NCBI GenBank assembly: GCA_002778195.1
Contig: PCDI01000005.1
Coordinates: 2,232,124-2,296,123 of the forward strand
Length of the DNA stretch: 64,000 nucleotides
Reading direction: 5' to 3'
Source of the DNA: Raffaelea ambrosiae
Taxonomy: Eukaryota > Ascomycota > Sordariomycetes > Ophiostomatales > Ophiostomataceae
The translations under genes and the position numbers were made by a program. Positions 20,130-30,866 of this stretch are shown here, piece by piece (within the stretch, counting starts at the first letter, position 1; every line of letters begins with the position of its first letter). The notes beneath the pieces were generated by a model. That model had not been told where the DNA came from, did not search any database, and saw only the letters and a list, made by a program, of their open reading frames with translations.

Positions 20130-22575
20130 TCAATCCTCCAAATCCCCCCACCACTCGCGCAGGTCGTCGGCCCGCCACTTGGTCGCCCACCCGGTCTCCT
20201 TCTCGATGCGCGCCAACAGAGCGAGGATCTCGCGGTGCTCGTCCGGGCTGCTGAACAGCCGGCCGGCAATCCACAGCGGCTGCAGGCTGTTGGTCCAGCA
20301 GCCGTGGTGGGAGTTGGAGCGGGAGATGCCGACGATGCGGCGGGCATGCCAGAGAATGGGGCGTGGTTTGGACGAGGACGAGGACGACGGTGGGTGGAGG
20401 AGGGAAGGCGGTTTGTGCTGCAGCAGCAAGAGAGCGGCCGTATGGTATGTTTGGTTGCCGGAGACGCCGGTCGGGCTGCTGAACAGGATGGTCGGGAAGT
20501 TGCTGCTGTTTCTGCTGCGGCCGGAGGCGGCGCCGTGGTCGTGGTTGGGTCTGGATTGGGTGCCTGCGCTCGTAAAGAGCGGATGCATCTGCGCGGGCCG
20601 CTGCTGGTACCAGTCGTCGACGGCGCGCCAGAGCGCGAGCCAACGGCCGACAAAGTCGTCTTTGGCCGGGCGCGGGCCGGATGGTGGCGTGCTGTGGTTG
20701 TTGTTGTGGTTGTGGATGCTGTTGTGGATGCTGTTGTTGTGGATGCTGTCCGCCGAAAAAGAAAAAATGCTCATGCTCGACGGCGCCGGCCGCCCCGTCG
20801 CGAGCAGGTCCACGACGTGGGCCAGCAGAAAGACGGCCAGGTTCGCGTGCACGTCCGACGAGGGGGCCGCGGCCGACGCCGCGGCCGACCGGAACAGGCC
20901 GACGGCGGCGGCCAAGTCCCGGCCGTGCGGGGTCCAGGCGGTGACGGGGATCAGCGGCCGCGTCGCCGAGATCAGCCCGCCGCAGACATCCATGCGCACA
21001 AAGCACCAGAACAGCGCCTGCTCCAGCCCGCCCGAGAAGCCGTGGATGCTGACGGCCTGCAGCAGCGTGGAGCAGCCGTCGAGGTGGTGGCGCCACGACT
21101 TGGGCGCGCAGCTGAGCATCTCGAGGACGCAGAGCACGACGCACGACGCGATGACGGCGGTGCTGCGCGTGGAGAGCTGGGGCAGCAGCAGATGGATGGC
21201 CTTTTGGTAGAGCGCGAGGCTGCTGGGGATGGCAGTCGTGGCCGTCGTGGCGGTCGTGGCTGTGAGGCCCTTGCGCTCGATCTGGCGCGCCGAGACGGCC
21301 AGGATGGCGAAGCGGAGGTGCGGCTGGGTCTTGGCCTCGAGCGAGAGCTGGTACTGGAAGTGTTTTTTGTCGTCGAATTTGTCGAGCTAGGCACAGAGTG
21401 AGCACGTGTAGGGTGCAGGCGTGTGTAGGGTGAGGCGCACGGCCGTCCACAGAAAACATACCCATGGTGCCACCTCTTCGATCCAGTTCATCCAGAGGAA
21501 GCACTCCTGGTCGTCCGACATGGCCAGAACAGGCACATCTTCCTGCCCAGCCTCGCCCACGGTCGCTGGTGTCGTGTAGCTGGAAAGCCCAGCATATGCA
21601 TCGGTTGCGTGATTTGCGTGATTGGCGTGATTTGCTTGGCTTGCATGGCTTGCTTGGCTTGCTTGACTGGTATGGCTTATCTGACGTGTCTGGCTGGCTT
21701 GTCCGCTCGTGTCGTCGGCTCGTACCGGCGTGGTGCACCGTGTTGGCCCCGTCGAACGACTTTCTCGGATGAGATGATCTCGGAGGACGGCATGCAGATC
21801 CAAATAGGCCGACCCCGGATAGAAAAGCCCGTCTTCCGAGGCCGGGTAGTCGGCAAATTCGGGCATCGGACCATCCGGTGACATGAAATTTCTGGGTGGT
21901 CCTTGACTGTCTATGGTCTCCATGGGCTCCAAAGGCGCCAAGGGCTCCAGGGACTCCATCGACTCCAGGGACTCCACGAGCGAAAGATGTTGTGACGTGG
22001 CTGCCTGTCCCAACGACAAGAGGTGAGCTGCCGCATGCTGCATCTGCTGGGATGTCGGCGTACCGACCGGCGTGCCGTCCACACACCAGTCCTGCTGCTG
22101 GACCGCGTTAGTCGGCGGCGCAGCGTGTTCCGATCCATCGTCGGGTGTGTCGGGACCGGGGCCGGGACCGGGTCGGATGCAGCGCGTTCCGGCTGGAGAC
22201 GGACGCTGTTGCTGTTCTCGTCGCACCTGCGTAGACGTGGACCGGCATGGAGGCTCCAGAGTGGTCCGCATCGCGTCAGACCTCGACGGACGGACCGTGT
22301 TCACCGGCAGAAATGTCACCCGCATGGCCCATTCGCACACGGCGCCCACCCGCGCGCAGCGTGCGCAGACCGGCCGAGACTCGTCGCCTGGACACGGGGC
22401 ATGGATGAGCATGGGCATGAAACCATCAAAACGTGTCGCCTGGGTCTCTCCTTTTGCGTCTCTCACATTTTCTCTTCTTGCGTCGGCAATTCAGACACCC
22501 GGATCGCGTCCTTTTTCCCTTTTTCGACGCTGGACTGGCTGGACTTTCTGGCGTGGTTCCGGCGGCATCGGACAT
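20130..22575 (-). CDS. Zn2Cys6 transcription factor
   Basis: Exons 22575-22467, 22387-21462 and 21386-20130 give 763 residues. The first intron splits the zinc cluster: exon 1 ends RSGCLNCRRKKRKC and exon 2 resumes DESRPVCARCARVGAVCEW, giving the spacing C2C6C6C2C6C. The middle is low complexity: Ser-Leu-Glu-Pro repeats, then SQASQASHASQANHANHA. The C-terminal half (LDKFDDKKHFQYQLSLEAK...LRFAILAVSARQ) matches the Fungal_trans_2-type regulatory domain of ARCA-like proteins. Asn/His runs sit near 20688-20755. It lies between a sugar porter and an SDR/transketolase pair and is the likely local regulator. An ATG at 22575 with a well-formed first zinc-finger exon sets the start. Confidence 0.9.
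21600..21690. repeat. Imperfect 9-12 bp coding repeats (SQAS/NHAN) in the regulator
   Basis: Units such as gcgtgattt and gcttgcttg alternate for about 90 bp and encode Ser-Gln-Ala and Asn-His-Ala repeats on the minus strand. They are probably slippage-prone and disordered. Confidence 0.8.
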
Positions 22576-22993
22576 ATCGCTGCGGAGGAGAGAAGGAGGG
22601 GGGGGTGATTTCGATGGCGATGGCGAAAAGGGTTGTGCTTCAGCTGTCTCGGTTGTTTTGCGGAGACGTGTGGAGATGGGGATGATGGGGAAGGGGATGG
22701 GGATGGGGGATGAGGGGGGGGGGGAATTGAAAAATTACAGGGAGCGTATCCCGTAATATATTAGCGTCCACTCCACTGCAATTGGCTATTCATTTTAGTC
22801 ATGAAATACAACAGTGCTTGAGCGTCTAAAAAAAAAAGAAAAAAAAGGAAAAAAAAGGAAAAAAAAACGGTTCACATTCTATTTTCCAAGGTCTATCGAT
22901 CTACTCGTGATTTTCTATTCCATTCTTGTTTGATTCCAAGTGCGGCCAAAATCTGCCTGCGGCCAAAATCTGCCCCCCCACAACACCTCCCGT
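22576..22993. other. Intergenic region between SDR stop and regulator start
   Basis: Promoter of the regulator, with G-rich and A-rich homopolymers near 22710-22726 and 22827-22869. No gene. Confidence 0.6.
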
Positions 22994-23994
22994 CTACGCA
23001 GAAGCGCAGTGACCGCCGTCCACGCGCAGATCGGCGCCCGTCATAAAGCTGCTGCCGTCGGCCAGCAAGAAGATGGCCGGTGCTTTGAAGTCGTCTGGCA
23101 CGCCCAGCCGGTTGAGCAGAGCGCCGGCCATCCATACTTTTTCGACGCCCGGCTCGGCCTGCAAAAGGCCGTCTGTCATGGCCGTGCGGATATACTGATA
23201 AGTTAGAAAGAGAGAAAAGAAAAGAAAAAAGAAAAAAAAAAAAAAAAAAAANAAAAAAAAAAAAAAAAAAAAAAAAAAAAGAAAAAAGAAAAGAAAAGAA
23301 AAGAAAAAAACCGGAACAAACTCACCCCCGGCGACAACGTATTCACCCGGATCCCGTGCTGCCCCCATTCCTGCGCAAGCGACCGGCACATCTGCTGCAC
23401 CGCCGCCTTGCTGCTGTTGTACGCCGTGCACGTCAGGCTCCGGTTCGCAATCTGCCCGCTCATGCTGCCGATCAGCACCAGGCTGCCGCCCCGGCCGCGC
23501 GCCATCATCTGCCGGGCCGCATGCTTGGCCGTCAGAAACACCCCCAGCGTGTTCACCTGCAGGACGCGCGCAAAGTCGGCCGCCGGGTAGTCTACCGCCG
23601 GGATCTTCTGCTGGATGCCGGCGCAGGCCACGAGGCCGCTCAGCGGCGCGCCACGCTCGTCGGCCGCGTCGGCAATGGTCTTCATGACGGCCTCCAGCTC
23701 CGGCTCGGAGGTGACGTCGACGCGGTAGTAGACGGCGGACAGGCCGTTGCTGCTGCTGCTGCTGCCGGCAGACTTGGCCAGGGATTGGAGGGCGGCCCAC
23801 TCGTCGGCGGCTGGCTCGGGCAGGATGTCGAGGCAGGCCACGTGGGCGCCGGCCTCGACGACCGCTGCGGCCAGGGTGAGGCCGAGGCCGCGACCTCCGC
23901 CGGTGATGGCGATGGTGCGGTTGTTCAACCGGAACAGGCCCGAGAGGGCTGCGCCGGCCAGCTGGGGCTGCTCGGTCAATACGGAGGGAGACAT
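22994..23994 (-). CDS. Short-chain dehydrogenase/reductase
   Basis: Exons 23994-23326 and 23194-22994 give 289 residues. Classical SDRs oxidise or reduce alcohols and carbonyls with NAD(P). The cofactor loop TGGGRGLG (about residue 31), the VACAG turn in place of NNAG, the catalytic Ser in GSMSG, and Y192-xxx-K196 in AYNSSK are visible. The sequence ends ADGSSFMTGADLRVDGGHC, normal for the family. The intron 23195-23325 is almost pure A/G and includes an ambiguous base at 23252, but it has a GTGAGT donor and a TATCAG acceptor. The gene shares a 757-bp divergent promoter with the transketolase gene, suggesting co-regulation; polyol or ketose reduction is a reasonable guess. Confidence 0.93.
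23221..23310. repeat. Poly(A)-rich tract with assembly ambiguity in the SDR intron
   Basis: About 90 nt of A with few G on the plus strand, including N at 23252. The length is probably unreliable. It lies wholly inside an intron with normal splice sites. Confidence 0.9.
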
Positions 23995-24751
23995 GGGTAC
24001 GGGGGCGGTGGGAGGTGGACAGTGGGAAATGGGAAATGGGAAATGGGAGAGGAGATAGGGGAGATGGTGTGCCTGTGTCGTCTGGGGCTGATATTGGCCT
24101 TGGGTTTGCGTCGGGCTCAACTTGGTCTTTGCTCTTCCCAGTCTGGGCTTTTGGCTTCAGATATGCTACCGAGGTTCACGTTTCGTGGTTACAAGGAGAC
24201 CAAAAAAAAGAGACCAAAAAGAAAAAAAAAAAGACAAAAAAAGACAAGCCCGATGCTACTCGCACAGCTACGGAGTTCATGACTCGTACGAGAAATGCGA
24301 TCCACCTGCCGTCCACCTGACATCCATAGCCGTCTGCCTGCCATCCGCCTGCCACCCGTTATTGTCCGCCACTCTCATGCTTTCGTGAGGCCATTGAATG
24401 CCGAGCGCATCCTACGATGCTCGTAGTTGCACCGGCGGCTTACAGGATTCCACTAGTCCGTTTGGGGGAATGGAAAGCGCTAGCGCAATGGCTTCATCTG
24501 GGGTCCCCAAGATGGCCCCAACCCGCAAAGGGAAATCGGAAGCGCATCGGGCGTATCGTGCCCATTTTCTGAACAGACCTCGTCGGGGTACTTTCTTCTT
24601 TTGATGTATGAGTAAATAGAGTGCCATCGGATGACAATATCGGACATCTTTATGTAGAGCATTTAGGAGAGAAGGAGGGAGGAAGAAACGGAAAAAAAAA
24701 TAGAAAAAAAATAGAAAAAAAAAATAGAAAGACAACTACCACATCGACATC
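23995..24751. promoter_or_regulatory. Divergent promoter of the SDR and dihydroxyacetone-synthase genes
   Basis: The two start codons face away from each other across 757 bp. The region has short repeated gggaaat words near 24026-24045 and catccgcctgcc-like words near 24300-24360. No TATA box is obvious. Shared control by the neighbouring Zn2Cys6 regulator is inferred. Confidence 0.5.
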
Positions 24752-27263
24752 ATGTCTCCTTCGGGCCTCCTTGATACCACCACCACCACCACCCCAGGAA
24801 CGTTGGATTCTTCGCCATCCGGGCAGAAGTTGCAGGCTTTGAGCGTTCCGGGAGCCTATCCCAAGCTACGAGATGGCGACAAAATCCCCTATGTCCTGGC
24901 AACATTTCGTTGCCTGATTGCTGACCTCTGCCAGCAGTTCAATGGCGGACATCCAGGGTGAGGGCCGTCTTTCCTGAATTGCTTGGTTCCTGGCATGGAT
25001 TGCTAACGACGTCGTCCTTCCTACACAATGCTGTAGAGGCGCCATGGGCATGGCAGGCATCGGCATTGCGCTCTGGAAATACGTCATGAAATACTCCCCG
25101 AACAACCCCGACTACTTCAACCGCGACCGCTTTGTCCTGTCCAACGGCCACTGCTGCCTGTTCCAGTACGCGTTTCTGCATCTGACCGGCTACGCGCACA
25201 TGTCCATGGACCAGCTGAAATCCTACCACTCCGCGCGGGCCGACGCCATGTGCCCCGGCCATCCCGAGATCGAGCTTCCGGGCATCGAGGTGACGACGGG
25301 CCCGCTCGGCCAGGGCCTCGCCAATGCGGTGGGCCTGGCCGTGGCCGCCAAGCACCTGGCCTCTGTCTACAACCGGCCTGGTTTCCCCGTGGTCGACAAC
25401 ACGATCTGGTGCATGGTCGGCGACGCCTGTCTGCAGGAGGGCGTCGGTCTCGAGGCGATCTCGCTGGCCGGCCACTGGCGGCTCGACAACCTCGTCGTCG
25501 TCTACGACAACAACCAGGTGTCCTGCGACGGCAGCGTCGACTTGACGAATACCGAGGACGTCAACGCCAAGATGCGCGCCTGCGGCTGGAACGTGATCGA
25601 GATCGCGGACGGCTGCTTGGACGTGGAGGCCATTGTGGACGCGCTGCAGACGGCGCGGCGGCGGGCGGCCACGACGACGACGACGACGGACCAGCCCCCG
25701 AAGCCGACGTTTGTCAACGTGCACACCATCATCGGCATCGGCAGCCGGGTGCAGGGCCAGGCGCAGGCACACGGAGTCGCCTTTGGCGCCGACGAAGTGG
25801 CCCGGATCAAGCGCCATTTCGGCATGCCGGCCGACCAGTCCTTCCACGTGGCCGATGCCGTCTACGACTTCTTCGGCGAGGCGGCGGCGAGCAAGGGCCG
25901 CCAGCTGGAGACGGCGTGGGCCGACCTGCTGGCGTCGTACGGCCAGGCATACCCGGACCTCGCCGCCGAGTTTACGCTCCGGATCGAGGGCCAGCTCACC
26001 CGGGGGCGCCGGGCGGGCCAGAAAGACGAGAACAACGACTGGCGGGCGCTGATCCCCACGCGGGACCAGCTGCCGACGGAGCCGACGGCGTCGCGCAAGT
26101 CGGCCGGCCTCGTCTGCAACCCGCTGGCGGCGGCACTGCCGTCGATGATGGTGGGCACGGCGGACCTGTCGCCGTCGGTGAACATGATCTGGAAGGACAA
26201 GGTCGACTTCCAACGGCCCGACCTGCAGACGACGTGCGGCATCAACGGCGACTACAGCGGGCGGTACATCCACTACGGCATCCGCGAGCACGCCATGGCG
26301 GCCATCTCGAATGGGCTGGCCGCCTACAACAAGGGGACGATTCTGCCGGTGACGTCGAGTTTTTTCATGTTTTATATTGTACGTGAAACCCCCCCCGTGC
26401 CCTTCTCTAATACAATTCGCCCCCCGTGCCCTTCTCTAATACAACCCCCCACCCCGTATGCCGCCCCCGCCGTTCGCATGGGCGCCCTCCAGGGCCTCCA
26501 GCAGATCCACATCGCCACCCACGACTCCATCGGCACCGGCGAAGACGGCCCCACACACCAGCCCATCGCCCTCGCCGCCCTCTACCGCGCCATGCCCAAC
26601 CTGCTCTACATCCGCCCCTGCGACAGCGAGGAGGTCGCCGGCGCCTTCCTGGTCGCTCTCCAGGCCACCCGCACGCCCTCCATCCTCTCGCTCTCCCGAC
26701 AGGCCCTGCCCCAGTATCACCAGCACCCGCCTTCCGTCGGCCGCTCCGCCCGCGACGGCGTCCTGCGCGGCGGCTACGTATTCCGCGAACCGGACGAGGG
26801 GGACGCGGCATCCGCGGACGTCACCCTGATCGGCGTCGGCGCCGAAATGGGCTTGGCCGTCCAGACCGCCCAGCTCCTCCAGGACCAGTACGGCACGACG
26901 GCGCGGATCGTCAGCATGCCGTGCCAGCGCCTGTTCGACAAGCAGCCGGAGGCCTACCGGCGGCAGGTGCTGCGGCCGGTGAGGAGGATGGCCGGGGGCC
27001 AGAGAAGGGGACCGGCCGTGGTGGTGGTGATCGAGGCGTATGCGGCGCAGGGGTGGGAGCGGTACGCGGACGCGGGGTTCTGCATGTCGTCGTTTGGGGT
27101 GTCGCTGCCGGGGCGGGACGCGTACCGGCACTTTGGGTTTGACGAGGCGGTGATTGCGCCGGCGGTGAAGGCGCTGGTGGACGAGGTGCGGGTCGAGGGG
27201 CTGGACCGTCTGCGGGGGTGTTTCCGGGACCTGAACCCCAACAGGGGGCACTTTGCGTATTAG
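24752..27263 (+). CDS. Dihydroxyacetone synthase-like transketolase
   Basis: Exon 1 is 24752-24957, exon 2 starts 25037; joined they read FNGGHPG/GAMGMAGIG. The frame then stays open to 27263, giving 810 residues, or 784 if 26379-26456 is removed. Transketolases move two-carbon units with thiamine diphosphate; the dihydroxyacetone-synthase branch uses formaldehyde and xylulose 5-phosphate. Visible are the thiamine-site stretch MVGDACLQEG (about 195), VVYDNNQVSCDGSVDL, the GIREHAM motif of the pyrimidine domain and THDSIGTGEDGPTHQP. The C terminus ends GHFAY, without a peroxisomal PTS1. Between FMFYI and YAAPAVRM, 78 nt look like a former intron with a good GTACGT donor but no AG acceptor. It pairs divergently with the SDR. 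Confidence 0.9.
26379..26456 (+). other. Former intron without acceptor, possibly read through
   Basis: The 78-nt stretch starts GTACGT after FMFYI and ends immediately before YAAPAVRM, where the family continues. It is a multiple of three, free of stops, and contains two 29-bp-spaced copies of gtgcccttctctaatacaa. No AG dinucleotide occurs before YAAPAV, so normal splicing to that junction is not possible. Confidence 0.65.
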
Positions 27264-27988
27264 GGGGGGGGGGGGGGGGATCTTCACGCCAGACGAACAT
27301 GTCCAAAACATGGAAATTGGACTCACTCGCTCTGTCCTCGAAGGCGTGATACCGACTTGCACTTCGGCCGACCACCCGTGTACGAGCCGATCTCGTGGCA
27401 ATGGTAAGAGAAAAGGAAGAAATCAAAGAAAATCCAATCTGCTCCCCATACTTTCTTGTGTGTACGATACCAGGCCATGCATTCGAGTCCATGGCGCAGG
27501 GTGGCCGTGGAGATGCAGGCTGGAGCGCGACGAGGCTGCCAAAGCAATGGGAGAGCAACTGTTGGCAGCGGAAGAGGAGGAGAGCCTACGAGCGGACATG
27601 CCGACGACGGAGACGTGAGAGAAGGGAGAGTGTTTGCTTGTGTGATCAACTGCGAGGGGATGGGGGGAGAATGGGGACTTTGTCTTGTTTCTGGCGTGTC
27701 TCTTCTCGTGTCTGCTTGTCGTCTGCTAGGGGGGGGGGCCTATTTCGTCTTCTACCTCGTCTCCTCTCTCGTCCTCTACTGGGGGGGCTATTTCGTCTTC
27801 TACCTCGTCTCCTCTCTCGTCCTCTACTGGTCTCTGAAGGTTCCCCCCTTCCCACCAAGCAAAATGCAATCATTCGAGACGCTGTTCAGGGCCACTCACA
27901 TGGCACGTGGTGAAAGGAAATTCGGCTGTCCATTCCGTCTGCACGCTTCTACGCCTCGACTCTACTCTACTGGACCTCCACTCCACTC
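27264..27988. other. Convergent intergenic region with a 48-bp direct duplication
   Basis: 3' flanks of the transketolase and methyltransferase genes. A G homopolymer follows the transketolase stop. A 48-bp unit is repeated at 27733-27780 and 27781-27828. No gene is seen. Confidence 0.6.
27733..27828. repeat. 48-bp tandem duplication
   Basis: Two adjacent copies of a unit made of a G run plus ctatttcgtcttctacctcg and a CT-rich tail. Only the G-run length appears to differ. Confidence 0.9.
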
Positions 27989-29718
27989 TTATTCTGCTGC
28001 TGCGCCCTCGTCCAGCGGCTTCTGCCCCGTCACCACCAGCGAGCGGTAGTAGCAGTGCACATTCAGGCTCCGCAGCTCCCGCCGCAGATGCGCCGCAAAC
28101 ACCGTCACGTTCTCCGGCGTCCACCCAATCTGCGACGCCATGTAGTTGAAGATGCCCTCGGTGTCGTGGAACAGCACCGCCCGCGTGTACAGGCCGACCT
28201 CGCGCTGGGCCGGGTCCTGCGGCCACTCGGACATGGGCATCTTGATGGGGGTCTCGTGGACGCGCACGAAGCCGTTGGCGTCCATGGCGTGGCGCTGGAC
28301 GCCGTCGCCGACGGGGTTGAAGGTGGCGGGGGAGCCGAGGGCCTTGCCGCCCTCGACGAAGATGTGGTTGTACTGGGCGATGGCCATGTTGGCGGTGAGG
28401 GTGCCGTCGTCGCACTGGATGTCGCTGTCGAGCTCGTGGGACTCGAGCCAGCCGCCGGGCTTGAGGGTGTCGTAGGCCTTTTTGAAGAGGGCGGGCCAGT
28501 CGACGACGCTGCCGACGAGCCAGCGGATGTGGATGTAGTCGACGGAGTTGGGGGGGAACGTCCATGGTTCGGTGAAGTCATCAATTTGGCTGGAGGGGGG
28601 GACAAATATTAGTTTGGGGATGGAAACATAGGAAAGGATGGACGAGATGGAGGGATGGATGAGATGGAGGGATGGATGAGATGGAGGGATGGATGAGATG
28701 GAGGGATGGATGAGATGAATGAGCGAATGAGCGAATGAGAATGAGATGGAGATAGATCTTACAATTCGCAGTTGGGCGGCACCCATGTCGGCTGGATGGG
28801 CGACAGATCGGTGCCGACGACCTGGGTTTCGGTGCGCTCGTCTGCAAAGTCGCTGCAGCAGTGTTAGCCTTTTTTTCTTTTTTTCTTTTTTTCTTTTTTT
28901 CTTTTGTCCTTCCTTCTTTCCTTTTTCCGCACGTACATGGCCCATATCCCCGTTCCTGTCCCAATATCCAAAGCTTTCTGCAAAACACACAACGTCAACA
29001 TCGACATCCACACAAGATTGGCCGAATTCTTCTTGGGCCCGCGCTCTTCTTCAGACTGACATCGATGTGTTCGGGAAGCGGTGCATGGTAGAGCTTGTCG
29101 CCCAGAGAGAGCGTGTAGGCGTGGTGCCTGTGTTGGTATAGCACATCAGCACATCACAGATCACAGATCACAGATCACACAAAACACAAAACGCACATAA
29201 TGTCCATCATGCCGTTCTGCTGGTTGTCGTTGGGGCCCCAGTAGATGTTGTCGCCGCGGTCGGCATGGTAGGTTCGCCCGTTCACTGTGCGGTAGTGCAT
29301 GATGCTGGACGTGATGGATGCCGTCGAGCTGGCGGCATCCCCGAGCGCCGAGTCCGCATCATCGTCCTGGCGAGTATGAGTTGCCTTTTCTGAAGACAAG
29401 GAGAAGGAGAAGGACAAGGAAAACAAAAACAAAAAAAAGGTGTCGCACCTCCGGGGGCAACTCAGTCCAGTTCTGCGGATTGACACCGACAACCAGCGGA
29501 GAGGGTGATCTCTGGCTTGGGGGCGAACCTGCTGCACCGCTCTTGGGCGACCCTGCCGCACCGCTCTTGGGCGAACCTGCTGCACCGCTCTTGGGAGATC
29601 CTGCCGCACCGCTCTTGGGCGACCCTGCTGCACCGCTCTTGGGAGAGCCTGCTTCACCGCTTTTCGGAGAGACGGCAGTACCACTCTTAGGAGAGCCTGC
29701 GTCACTGTTGGGGGCCAT
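27989..29718 (-). CDS. LaeA-like SAM-dependent methyltransferase
   Basis: Exons 29718-29449, 29384-29197, 29127-29061, 28977-28937, 28852-28763 and 28589-27989 give 418 residues. The joined sequence carries SAM motif I KALDIGTGTGIWAIDFA (about 176-192), VVGTDLSPIQPTWVPPNC (motif II region) and LKPGGWLESHEL, the class of LaeA and TAM-domain fungal methyltransferases. The first exon encodes seven or so copies of the octapeptide GSPKSGAA, a low-complexity N terminus. Such proteins act as global regulators or as pathway methylases; which applies cannot be read from sequence. The exon of 41 nt and the acceptor choice GAAAAG before ATHTRQ are supported by frame and family continuity, the latter less firmly. 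Confidence 0.87.
28644..28711. repeat. Four perfect copies of a 17-bp minisatellite in a methyltransferase intron
   Basis: The unit gagatggagggatggat is repeated head to tail four times within the intron between the exons at 28763-28852 and 27989-28589, followed by shorter gcgaatga repeats. Confidence 0.95.
29530..29697. repeat. 24-bp coding repeats (GSPKSGAA) in methyltransferase exon 1
   Basis: About seven 24-bp units encode Gly-Ser-Pro-Lys-Ser-Gly-x-Ala. Central copies are nearly identical at DNA level and outer copies diverge, as expected from unequal exchange. Confidence 0.9.
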
Positions 29719-30777
29719 GGCTGCTGCGTGGAATGTCCAACAAAGGTTGCGCAAGTATGGGCGGGAGAGGAACCAACCAAAAGAAAAGAAAAAAGGGCAA
29801 AAGCTGAAACCAACAAACAACGGATTGGCCCGGCGGGCCATGGGACAAGTGATAATATACCCCAATGGCAATACCCACCCAGCCCAGCGGCCACTGGGCC
29901 AGTGCATGAAAAGCGTGGTATTGGTGGCATTGGTGGCATTGGTAGTTTGGCATGCCACCTAGCAACACTGGCACTCGTACGAGCACGGCGCAAGCATTCC
30001 CACTTGCCAGGCCTCGCAGCCAATGGCCAGCAGGGGCCGAAAAGAAGGTGAGAGGCACGTGCCATCCTTTCTGGCCGACAATGTAACCCCCTTGAACAAA
30101 TTGAACAGGGGGGGTCGTCCGGAATGGGACTTCCTTGCCGCGGCATCCTGGGGCGTAATTCACACCGAATAACGGTCTCTTTCCTATTCCTGCCACTGCC
30201 GCCCGGACACCTGTACGAATCGACAGAGTACGGGGCAACACACCCAATCGGACTCTTTGATCCACGCGCCGTTAGCACATGCCAAACACGACCTAGCTTC
30301 CATTGGAGAAAAAAAACACGAAATCAGGATACTGCATCCAGTTTTGCGTATAAAAAGGGTCAAGATACTATTTTCTCCCCCACTTATCCCAGTCTGACAT
30401 GGGGACTCGCGCGGCTCTGGATGTGGCCTTTCATTCTTGTATTTCGCATGTTATCCTTCTCGCATTCTCGCAGTCTTTTGTGCAAGCTGCAAGACGGCCA
30501 CAATGAGATCCACGAGACCCATTTTTGCCCCAAGTCGGCAGCTCTCCGTCGAGTAGCAGAGGGGAGAGGGGCAGAAAGCGCCTAGTCTAGTCAACGACGC
30601 CAGCTCTTTTACAGAGTCGACGATCGCGCGGCTTCGTGAACACGATCGGCTCGGCTCGGCTGATTGCCCCACAAAGGTCCCTCCGGACTGTCTCGGACAT
30701 GTAGAGGACCGAACCACCCCGTCCGCGTTGCAACGATACAAAAGACATCCAGACAAGAACGTCAGCTACAAATACAC

Positions 30778-30812
<35 letters not shown>

Positions 30813-30866
30813 GAGCATCATCATTTACATAGTGATACACCTTGTCTGTCCAGCCCCTTCCCAACT
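29719..30866. other. Intergenic region with TATA motif and CA microsatellite
   Basis: Promoter of the methyltransferase (minus strand) and 5' flank of the broken 3-hydroxyacyl-CoA dehydrogenase. A strong TATAAAAAG lies at about 30349 on the plus strand but no intact gene follows it within 500 bp. A (CA)n run of about 30 bp is at 30781-30811. Confidence 0.5.
30781..30811. repeat. (CA)n microsatellite
   Basis: An uninterrupted alternating A/C run of about 15 dinucleotides, upstream of the decayed dehydrogenase. Confidence 0.95.

Noticed and set aside
23221..23310. Poly(A) tract as the tail of a retroposed element
   Set aside because: It lies inside an intron with proper donor, acceptor and family-consistent exon join; no duplicated target site or element body is next to it.
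30349..30585. Gene downstream of the strong TATAAAAAG at 30349
   Set aside because: The frame to 30585 has no family features, and the next coding remnant starts 500 bp away.
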